Source: CAYNEL01 sp964396225 (lineage in GTDB: Bacteria > Patescibacteriota > Minisyncoccia > Moranbacterales > UBA1568). Taken from it: a stretch of DNA of 6,779 bases. A program made the position numbers and the translations under genes. Numbering within the stretch: the first letter of the stretch is position 1; every line of letters starts with the position of its first letter. Shown one piece after another: positions 1 to 3,916 of the stretch. The stretch is from assembly GCA_964396225.1 (NCBI GenBank), contig CAYNEL010000041.1:1-6779 (forward strand). The letters run 5' to 3'. The notes under the pieces were generated by a model. That model was given only the letters and a program-made list of their open reading frames with translations, searched no databases and was not told the DNA's origin.

Positions 1-231
1 GGCATCCCGTACACGCCGCCGGTCACGGCCAAGCGTCCCGATACCTGCATCGGCCAACCGATCATCACCCAGGACACTCATGCTCCGGACCGATGGCGAC
101 TACACTACGCTGTCCGGGAATTGACCGGGCGGCCTGCTCCCCACAATGTGGCTGTAGCTTTCTCGCCGCTTCAGTATCGGTCACGCGAGGAAGCTCGATC
201 AGCCTGGGAATCATCCTGCTCCGGATCATAA
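1..231 (+). CDS. C-terminal end of an unidentified protein (partial, 5' end outside window)
   Basis: Frame 1 is open from the left edge to a TAA at 229-231, giving 76 residues. It has no start codon here because the gene begins outside the window. Codon third positions are mostly G or C over the first 30 codons, as in the neighbouring genes. The stop is followed at once by the AAGGAGG ribosome-binding site of the next gene, a layout typical of an operon. I do not recognise the family. The tail contains a Trp/Arg-rich strand (DRWRLHY), a VAVA segment and an REEARSAWESSC ending. This resembles the ends of the 243-755 and 1142-1555 products, which also have an E-rich helix followed by Cys. Frame 3 is also open from the edge (towards ATG 93), but its product is low-complexity and less protein-like, so frame 1 is preferred. 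Function unknown. Confidence 0.5.
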   Translation, partial: GIPYTPPVTAKRPDTCIGQPIITQDTHAPDRWRLHYAVRELTGRPAPHNVAVAFSPLQYRSREEARSAWESSCSGS

Positions 232-242
232 AAGGAGGCGCC

Positions 243-755
243 ATGTCACTGCCCTACGGTGGTCCGTACCGGAAACACATCATCGAGACTTATTTCCCCA
301 AGACCGCGCGGGCAGAGAAAGCTCGCCGGAAACGACAGCTCGCCGTCCTCGTGGCCGTCCTCGCCTGCCTCACGGCCGTCCTCGTCGGGACGAAACCCGA
401 GAAAGGATACGAGACCAGCTTCGTCGGGGCCTGCGAAATCCGCGTCGCCGTGACGACGCCGGTGCTCCGCTTTTTCGGGTGGGCGCCCTTCGGCAGACGG
501 TCCGACCGACTGACGCCCAGAGGCGCGATGCAGGTCGTCTCCATCGAGCCGGCCTCCGCGACGGAACGCTACACGGTCCATCTAGCCTATGACCCCGAGC
601 ATCCCAACAACTGGGCAGGCGCGGGTGCCGTCCGCAAGGTGGCTGTGGCCGGGACGCTGGAAGAGGCGCTCGGTTGGGCTGCCGCAAACTGCGGTTCGAC
701 ATCTGTCGGGCCGCCCATCCGCCCCGGACAACTCGCAGACGGCCCGCGGATCTGA
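243..755 (+). CDS. Single-pass membrane-anchored protein with a Cys pair, unknown function
   Basis: This encodes 170 residues. ATG 243 is chosen over the in-frame ATG 93 because AAGGAGG lies at 232-238, four bases before it, while ATG 93 has no such site and would overlap the upstream gene. Residues 1-32 are basic and end in RRKR. Residues 33-49 (from QLAVLVAV) form one hydrophobic helix, so the protein is probably anchored with its C-terminal 120 residues outside the cytoplasm. The outer part holds two cysteines, C64 and C150, 86 residues apart. C64 sits in FVGACEIRVAVTT and C150 ends a helix-like TLEEALGWAAANC. The secreted 1142-1555 product has a Cys pair with the same 86-residue spacing and similar flanks, so the two may be diverged paralogues with a disulfide-stabilised fold (inference). 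It is probably co-transcribed with the partial gene before it. No enzyme motif was seen. Confidence 0.75.
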   Translation: MSLPYGGPYRKHIIETYFPKTARAEKARRKRQLAVLVAVLACLTAVLVGTKPEKGYETSFVGACEIRVAVTTPVLRFFGWAPFGRRSDRLTPRGAMQVVSIEPASATERYTVHLAYDPEHPNNWAGAGAVRKVAVAGTLEEALGWAAANCGSTSVGPPIRPGQLADGPRI

Positions 756-806
756 TCCGGCTAGAGTGAAATAGCACACCTCTGGCAACGATCGGGAACA
801 ATGACT

Positions 807-842
807 CGGGCAACAAGTTCACACTCTTGTTGCCCGTTTTTT
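807..842 (+). terminator. Intrinsic terminator after the 243-755 gene
   Basis: CGGGCAACAAG (807-817) pairs perfectly over 11 bp with CTTGTTGCCCG (826-836) around an 8-base loop. Six T residues follow (837-842). This is a strong rho-independent terminator, 51 bases beyond the stop codon. Its loop also contains the -35-like TTCACA of a possible promoter. Confidence 0.9.
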
Positions 843-847
843 ATTAT
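818..847 (+). promoter_or_regulatory. Candidate sigma70 promoter overlapping the terminator
   Basis: TTCACA (818-823, 5 of 6 to consensus) lies in the terminator loop. An 18-base spacer leads to TATTAT (842-847, 5 of 6), which starts on the last T of the terminator tract. Transcription would begin near 854 and run into the tandem terminators at 1013-1071. A chance match in a T-rich tract is possible. Confidence 0.45.
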
Positions 848-853
848 CTGTTC

Positions 854-1036
854 TCGGCGGTGTCAGACGGATACGGCCGGCGGAGGAGCCGGCGGCTTGG
901 GCGAAGTGAACAGCGGTTTGATGTTCCGGAAGAAGATCCGATCGGTACCTGTTTGGGTGACCCGTTCGGATCGTCTTCGTCCTTGACTGAAAACACGTCC
1001 TCCGCCTCCCCCGCCGCGCCACGCGCGGCTTTTTTT
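854..1036 (+). ncRNA. Candidate structured small RNA (about 180 nt), family not recognised
   Basis: The region from 756 to 1141 has no ORF with a ribosome-binding site or protein-like composition. Within it, about 180 bases are framed by a candidate promoter (818-847) and a strong terminator (1013-1036). Self-complementary pieces are visible. Bases 879-887 pair perfectly with 998-1006 (9 bp). Bases 855-860 pair with 1011-1016, competing with the terminator stem. Bases 932-941 pair with 966-978 as two 5-bp blocks separated by a 3-base bulge. A short hairpin surrounds CGGAA at 928-932. The motif TTCCGGAAGAAG recalls the SRP RNA tetraloop, but the conserved flanking AGG/AGCAG internal loop is absent. 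A short unstarted peptide (ATG 921 to TGA 986) is possible but has no Shine-Dalgarno site. Boundaries and function are inferred. Confidence 0.35.
1013..1036 (+). terminator. Intrinsic terminator, first of a tandem pair
   Basis: GCCGCGC (1013-1019) pairs with GCGCGGC (1023-1029) across a 3-base loop and is followed by seven T residues (1030-1036). No protein gene ends just before it, which supports a separate RNA transcript upstream. Confidence 0.85.
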
Positions 1037-1046
1037 GTGTTTATTT

Positions 1047-1071
1047 GAGGCTTGGGTAAGCCTCTTTTTTT
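1047..1071 (+). terminator. Intrinsic terminator, second of a tandem pair
   Basis: GAGGCTT (1047-1053) pairs with AAGCCTC (1058-1064) across a GGGT loop and is followed by seven T residues (1065-1071). It sits 10 bases after the first terminator and ends one base before the -35 hexamer of the next promoter, insulating the 1142 gene from upstream transcription. Confidence 0.85.
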
Positions 1072-1072
1072 A

Positions 1073-1101
1073 TTGACTTTATAGAGAAAATATGCTACTA
1101 T
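1073..1101 (+). promoter_or_regulatory. Sigma70-type promoter of the 1142-1555 gene
   Basis: TTGACT (1073-1078, 5 of 6) and TACTAT (1096-1101, 5 of 6) are separated by exactly 17 bases in a locally AT-rich stretch. Transcription should start near 1108, leaving a leader of about 34 bases that ends in AGGAGGT (1132-1138). Confidence 0.8.
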
Positions 1102-1141
1102 GTAAAACTGTATCTTAACAACCCCAACCACAGGAGGTCTC

Positions 1142-1555
1142 ATGCGTCCGTTTCGTTTCGTCTTGATCATCATCGCACTCGTCGTCGCTGCCATCAATCA
1201 GGCTCGCGCCGATGAGCGCGTGCCGGTGACGGAACACGTCTTCGTCAACTCGGCCTGTCCCGGCGTCAAAGTGACGACCGCGGATACCGGCCTCCCCGAG
1301 GCCGGATACTGGGAACCGGTGGTGTATCCGGATATGTTGGACAGCGACCGGTATCCGGTCGCTTACCGGATTAAGCTAAGCAAGGATGGTTGGACGCTCA
1401 CCATGATCACGACTCCGCACGAGGAGTCGGACAGGGATGTGGTCGGCGAAGCTTACCAGGCCATCCGCATCGGCTCACCGGCCGAAGGCTGGCGGAGGAT
1501 CGAGGCCGCCCAGTGTTTCACCTCCGGACCGGCCGAGGAGATCGCCAAACCCTGA
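1142..1555 (+). CDS. Secreted 137-residue protein with a Cys pair, unknown function
   Basis: ATG 1142 is preceded by AGGAGGT at 1132-1138. The N-terminus is a classical Sec signal peptide: RPFR, a hydrophobic core (VLIIIALVVAA) and an ARA cleavage site near residue 23, with the mature protein starting DERVP. The mature chain of about 114 residues has C39 in FVNSACPGVKVTT and C125 in RRIEAAQC, 86 residues apart. This spacing equals that of C64 and C150 in the 243-755 product, and FVNSAC...VTT resembles FVGAC...VTT there, so common ancestry is suggested. The Cys pair probably forms a disulfide outside the cytoplasm. The gene is a single unit with its own promoter (1073-1101) and terminator (1568-1605). 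No known domain or catalytic motif was recognised. Confidence 0.8.
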   Translation: MRPFRFVLIIIALVVAAINQARADERVPVTEHVFVNSACPGVKVTTADTGLPEAGYWEPVVYPDMLDSDRYPVAYRIKLSKDGWTLTMITTPHEESDRDVVGEAYQAIRIGSPAEGWRRIEAAQCFTSGPAEEIAKP

Positions 1556-1567
1556 AAAAGACCCTGA

Positions 1568-1605
1568 CGGGCGAGGAACACACGTTGTTCCCCGCCCGTT
1601 TTCTT
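1568..1605 (+). terminator. Intrinsic terminator after the 1142-1555 gene
   Basis: CGGGCG-A-GGAACA (1568-1580) pairs with TGTTCC-C-CGCCCG (1586-1598), giving 12 base pairs with one internal mismatch and a 5-base loop. TTTTCTT follows. It starts 12 bases after the stop codon. Confidence 0.85.
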
Positions 1606-1611
1606 ATCCCA

Positions 1612-1640
1612 TTGACCGCCAGTGGAAAACGTACTACTAC
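1612..1640 (+). promoter_or_regulatory. Sigma70-type promoter of the metalloprotease gene
   Basis: TTGACC (1612-1617) and TACTAC (1635-1640) have a 17-base spacer. The layout matches the 1073 promoter (TTGACT, 17 bases, TACTAT). One base after the -10, the octamer AAGGCAGT (1642-1649) occurs. The same octamer occurs at the same distance after the -10 of the 2415 promoter. Confidence 0.65.
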
Positions 1641-1685
1641 AAAGGCAGTGGCCTTGTTCTTTCCACCGCCCATCAGGAGGTCGTC

Positions 1686-2306
1686 ATGCGCCCATTGCCA
1701 ACCGTACTCTTGTGCCTCGTCTTCGGCTTCGCGCCTGTCCCTCCTGCCGGAGCCGACCCCGTTCCCATCCGTCCCGTGACCGTTCCGTTCCCGCCCCTGC
1801 CAACATCGGACCCAGCACAGGCTCCCGACACTTGGCGGATCTACGTCGAAACAATCCTCGAGCGGTACACGGACGGGATAGACCTACCGATCACTGTCCG
1901 TCGCGTGGACATCGACTGGCATTACTATGCCGCCGCTCTGATGCCGTGTAGCGAGCAAGAGGGATGGTGTGATCTCTGTCTCTCCATCCCCTTCCTCCGA
2001 CTGGTCAGCGTCCCGGAGGAATTGGCGGCGGTGCTCGGACATGAAGTCGGCCATCTTATGGAAGATAACTTCATTTGGAACGAGAATACCGTGGTGTCTG
2101 TCAAGGATTACATAGAACGGGAGGCGTCGGCCGATTGGCACACCGCCCTCTCGATGCCTCACGGAGGCTGTTATATGGCCGGCATTCTCCGCAAGATCGC
2201 TACGCGAATGATAGAAGAGGTGCCCAACCTTGAGGAGCGGTTTTTCGTCATCGTCAGGGAACGGCTCAAGCGCCTCGACCACCTCTGCCGCGTCCAAAGC
2301 CTGTAA
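1686..2306 (+). CDS. Secreted HExxH zinc metalloprotease, M48/M56-like
   Basis: This encodes 206 residues. ATG 1686 follows AGGAGGT (1675-1681). Residues 1-23 form a signal peptide (hydrophobic TVLLCLVFGF core, cleavage near AGA-DP), so the enzyme acts outside the cytoplasm. A Pro-rich linker spans about residues 24-47. The catalytic motif is VLGHEVGHLMED, with zinc ligands H119 and H123 and catalytic base E120. The likely third ligand is E146 in EREASAD, matching the ExxAD pattern of M48 peptidases. Mature-chain cysteines are C88, C95, C98, C161 and C201; C88/C95/C98 cluster just before the active site and may form disulfides or bind metal. The protein is short for M48 enzymes and lacks transmembrane helices, so it is a minimal soluble form. 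The substrate is unknown; neighbouring secreted Cys-pair proteins are possible partners (inference). The unit has its own promoter and terminator. Confidence 0.8.
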   Translation: MRPLPTVLLCLVFGFAPVPPAGADPVPIRPVTVPFPPLPTSDPAQAPDTWRIYVETILERYTDGIDLPITVRRVDIDWHYYAAALMPCSEQEGWCDLCLSIPFLRLVSVPEELAAVLGHEVGHLMEDNFIWNENTVVSVKDYIEREASADWHTALSMPHGGCYMAGILRKIATRMIEEVPNLEERFFVIVRERLKRLDHLCRVQSL

Positions 2307-2326
2307 CGCCAGGCCTTCGACCACCG

Positions 2327-2359
2327 CCCCGCCGGCCCACGCCGCGCGGGGTTCTTTTT
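2327..2359 (+). terminator. Intrinsic terminator after the metalloprotease gene
   Basis: CCCCGC-CGGC (2327-2336) pairs with GCCG-C-GCGGGG (2341-2351), a 10-bp stem with one bulged C and a 4-base loop, followed by TTCTTTTT. It lies 20 bases after the stop codon. Confidence 0.8.
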
Positions 2360-2381
2360 CTCTTCGCGACGGACTATGCCC

Positions 2382-2399
2382 CATATTCGGGCGAATATG
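2382..2399. repeat. 18-bp palindrome, copy 1 (GG centre)
   Basis: CATATTCGGGCGAATATG has two perfect 8-base inverted arms around GG. The only other copy in the window is at 3065-3082, with centre CC; both are followed by CCG. This copy lies 15 bases upstream of the -35 hexamer of the 2495 gene, centred about 59 bases before the expected start of transcription. That position would suit a regulator-binding site. It has no T tract, so it is not an ordinary terminator. Confidence 0.7.
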
Positions 2400-2414
2400 C
2401 CGCTCCGGCCCTGT

Positions 2415-2443
2415 TTGACAGCCGAATGAAGCGGCGGTAGAAC
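2415..2443 (+). promoter_or_regulatory. Sigma70-type promoter of the 2495-2992 gene
   Basis: TTGACA (2415-2420) is a perfect -35 hexamer. A 17-base spacer leads to TAGAAC (2438-2443, 4 of 6). AAGGCAGT (2445-2452) follows one base after the -10, exactly as at the metalloprotease promoter. A weak -10 with a palindrome upstream would suit activator control (inference). Confidence 0.65.
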
Positions 2444-2494
2444 GAAGGCAGTTGTTTCCCATCACCCTGTCGCACACACAGAGGAGATCGCACC

Positions 2495-2992
2495 ATGCTC
2501 AGTCGCGCGTATCTCAAAGAGTTGTCACGGGACTACGTCCTGTACACGATCCTGCTGTCCCTCGCCGCCACCGGCCTGTGGTGGCTCCGCAACTGCGTCA
2601 TCGGACTCCCTATGCCCTGGCTCGTGAACGCCACTCCGGTCGAGTCCACTTGGACGAACATTGCCGCGGTTTTCCTCGGCACCCTGGCCGTCATCGGTTT
2701 CTGGTTCACCCTCACCTATCGGATCCGCGCCACGCTCGATATCTCGTATCCGGGAGAAGAAGGCTCCTCCGAGAGCACCCTCTGGTCGGTCGTCATCGGC
2801 TTCGTCGCGGCCCTCGTCAACCTGAACGGACCGATGGCCTTCCTCGTCTGGTTCGTCGCGATCAACGTCTTCGTCTTCGCGGTCTGCAACCAGGAGTTTC
2901 TCGCGGCCATCTGGAAATACAGGCATTTGCTTTTCGAGGCCCTCTCGAAACGCTTCACACTCCTCTGGCACCGGCAGGCACAAAGACACTGA
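2495..2992 (+). CDS. Four-helix inner membrane protein, unknown function
   Basis: This encodes 165 residues. ATG 2495 is preceded by GAGGAG (2481-2486) at 8 bases. Four hydrophobic segments are visible, at about residues 14-30, 54-75, 95-111 and 113-131. A basic N-terminus and a basic C-terminal tail (from WKYRH at 140 to the end RQAQRH) suggest both ends are cytoplasmic. The 76-94 loop holds RIR and an acidic PGEEGSSES stretch. The last two helices are joined by a short NLNGP turn. No catalytic motif or known family was recognised. The gene stands alone with its own promoter and terminator, and this whole unit is bracketed by two copies of the 18-bp palindrome (2382 and 3065). Translation in the overlapping frame (2452-3342) has low-complexity Arg/His content and is a shadow. 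Confidence 0.75.
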   Translation: MLSRAYLKELSRDYVLYTILLSLAATGLWWLRNCVIGLPMPWLVNATPVESTWTNIAAVFLGTLAVIGFWFTLTYRIRATLDISYPGEEGSSESTLWSVVIGFVAALVNLNGPMAFLVWFVAINVFVFAVCNQEFLAAIWKYRHLLFEALSKRFTLLWHRQAQRH

Positions 2993-3011
2993 AAACAGGC
3001 CCCGCTACCCT

Positions 3012-3046
3012 CCCCCAACACGTCGCATCGTGCCGGGGATTTTTTT
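3012..3046 (+). terminator. Probable intrinsic terminator after the 2495-2992 gene
   Basis: CCCC (3012-3015) pairs with GGGG (3035-3038), and CACG (3019-3022) with CGTG (3029-3032), with a small internal loop between the two helices and a 6-base apical loop. A and then seven T residues follow (3040-3046). The stem is weaker than others here, but the T tract is long. Confidence 0.55.
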
Positions 3047-3064
3047 ACCTTGGAAAGTTATTCT

Positions 3065-3082
3065 CATATTCGCCCGAATATG
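3065..3082. repeat. 18-bp palindrome, copy 2 (CC centre)
   Basis: CATATTCGCCCGAATATG is the exact reverse complement of the copy at 2382-2399. It lies between two convergent genes, after the terminator at 3012-3046 and 23 bases before the HIT gene's stop codon. On the minus strand it follows the HIT gene but lacks a T tract. It is not next to any promoter, so a purely operator role for both copies is less likely than a boundary, recombination or structural role. Confidence 0.7.
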
Positions 3083-3105
3083 CCGGACCCGAGGAAATCG
3101 ATCAG

Positions 3106-3600
3106 TCAGGACAGGGCTTGCCGGAGTTTGCGGACGACCGTCTCGACGGCCTCCAGGTTTTCAGGCGTCTTCAGATGCTCGCGGGCGTACTCGAGGACGG
3201 GCCGGGCCGAGCTCACCTTGCGGCCAAACCGAGCCTCGTCCTCCATCCATTCATATCGTGGCAGGAACCAGACGTGGAAATGGTCCGGGGTGTCTTCCTC
3301 TTGGATAAAGTAGATCCGTTCGATCCCGAGCGCCTCGCGTAGAGCCCGACGGATGCGCCGCACGAGATCGATAAACTCCCGCGCTTCCTCGTCGGTGAAT
3401 TCATCGATGCTCTTGATATGCCGTCGGGTCGACAGGATGACGAAACCGGGGATGGGGATCTCGTGGTCCTGATGGGCGTGGAAGAGATCGGCGGAGAGTA
3501 TATGTCCGGGCACGTCCTCCCCCGCCTCGCGGTAATAGCACCCAAGACAGGCTATCTCCCGTTTTTCTCCCCGGTAATCCTCGATGGCTCGCGTAGTCAT
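3106..3600 (-). CDS. HIT-family (histidine triad) protein with a variant triad
   Basis: This encodes 164 residues. HIT proteins are cytoplasmic nucleotide hydrolases or transferases acting on nucleoside phosphoramidates or dinucleoside polyphosphates through a His nucleophile. Seen here: an N-terminal CLGC (C18, C21) like the zinc-binding CxxC of Bacillus-type Hit proteins; PGFVILSTRRHI (H61), matching the usual PKxHI strand; a helix following IDEFTDEEAREF; and the active-site strand PDHFHVWFLPRY. The motif keeps the first His (H107) and the nucleophile position (H109), but the third His of HxHxH is Trp (W111), so activity or substrate may differ. Residues 116-164 form a charged helical tail. 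The ATG at 3600 has only a weak ribosome-binding site and lies 51 bases after the 55-residue membrane protein gene, so the two are probably co-transcribed. Specific substrate unknown. Confidence 0.85.
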   Translation of the reverse strand: MTTRAIEDYRGEKREIACLGCYYREAGEDVPGHILSADLFHAHQDHEIPIPGFVILSTRRHIKSIDEFTDEEAREFIDLVRRIRRALREALGIERIYFIQEEDTPDHFHVWFLPRYEWMEDEARFGRKVSSARPVLEYAREHLKTPENLEAVETVVRKLRQALS

Positions 3601-3651
3601 AGCAATCTCAGTCTACCACTCCCCCGCGGGACATCTCATGACGGAAACTGA

Positions 3652-3819
3652 CTACCCGCCGACGATACGGCTCACGTACTGGCCGATGTAGTACGGCCAG
3701 AGGAGCATGGCGAGGAGCCCCTTGCCAAACGAGAGGTCGAGAAACCCAATCGTAAAGAGCCACCCTGCAAACCATGAGAATCCAGTGAAACTGTGATTCT
3801 CGATCTTCACCTTCTCCAT
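3652..3819 (-). CDS. Small (55-residue) membrane protein, unknown function
   Basis: ATG at 3819 runs to TAG at 3654-3652 on the minus strand. The start is preceded by AGGT eight bases upstream. The product begins MEKVKIENHSFTGFSWFAGW and continues through a hydrophobic LFTIGFLDLSF segment, a GKGLLAMLLWPYYIG segment and a short RIVGG tail. It therefore has about one long or two short membrane helices (roughly residues 15-29 and 33-46) separated by Gly-Lys. Its aromatic and Gly-rich pattern resembles small hypothetical membrane proteins I associate with Patescibacteria, but no function is known to me. It sits between a candidate extended -10 promoter and the HIT gene and is likely the first gene of that operon. 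It is easy to miss because of its length. Confidence 0.65.
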   Translation of the reverse strand: MEKVKIENHSFTGFSWFAGWLFTIGFLDLSFGKGLLAMLLWPYYIGQYVSRIVGG

Positions 3820-3857
3820 AATGGTTTACCTAATGATAAAAGACTTTCAACACCGCC

Positions 3858-3866
3858 ATCATAGCA
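3858..3866 (-). promoter_or_regulatory. Extended -10 promoter for the small membrane protein and HIT genes
   Basis: On the minus strand TGC-TATGAT reads from 3866 to 3858: a TG dinucleotide one base before a -10 that matches consensus at 5 of 6. The -35 region is poor (TTCGAT at 18 bases), as is common with extended -10 promoters. Transcription would start near 3851, leaving about 31 bases before the ATG at 3819. The 3820-3916 gap holds nothing else I can recognise. Confidence 0.5.
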
Positions 3867-3916
3867 CCTCTCGTGGGACGGATCGAATAACTCTAGATTA
3901 AAAAAATATGAACTCG

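Noticed and set aside
121..149. TTGACC followed 17 bases later by CAATGT as a promoter for the 243 gene
   Set aside because: The -10 matches consensus poorly and lies inside the partial upstream coding frame; an operon arrangement explains expression better.
93..242. N-terminal extension of the 243-755 gene to ATG 93
   Set aside because: There is no ribosome-binding site at 93, the extra residues are low in protein character, and the segment overlaps a better coding frame that ends at 231. ATG 243 has a clear AAGGAGG.
905..975. Signal recognition particle RNA, suggested by TTCCGGAAGAAG
   Set aside because: The GGAA loop context is similar, but the conserved asymmetric loop bases (AGG opposite AGCAG) are missing.
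921..986. 21-residue basic peptide starting at ATG 921
   Set aside because: No ribosome-binding site and too short to judge; structured RNA is the simpler reading.
1437..1685. Long upstream extension of the metalloprotease frame
   Set aside because: It runs through the previous gene, its terminator and a promoter, and would bury the signal peptide; ATG 1686 has AGGAGGT.
3065..3082. Palindrome as the HIT gene terminator
   Set aside because: The stem is followed on the minus strand by mixed sequence with no T tract, and an identical palindrome lies elsewhere upstream of a promoter.
2452..3342. 296-residue plus-strand frame
   Set aside because: Arg/His/Pro-rich shadow translation of the membrane protein gene and the antisense of the HIT gene.
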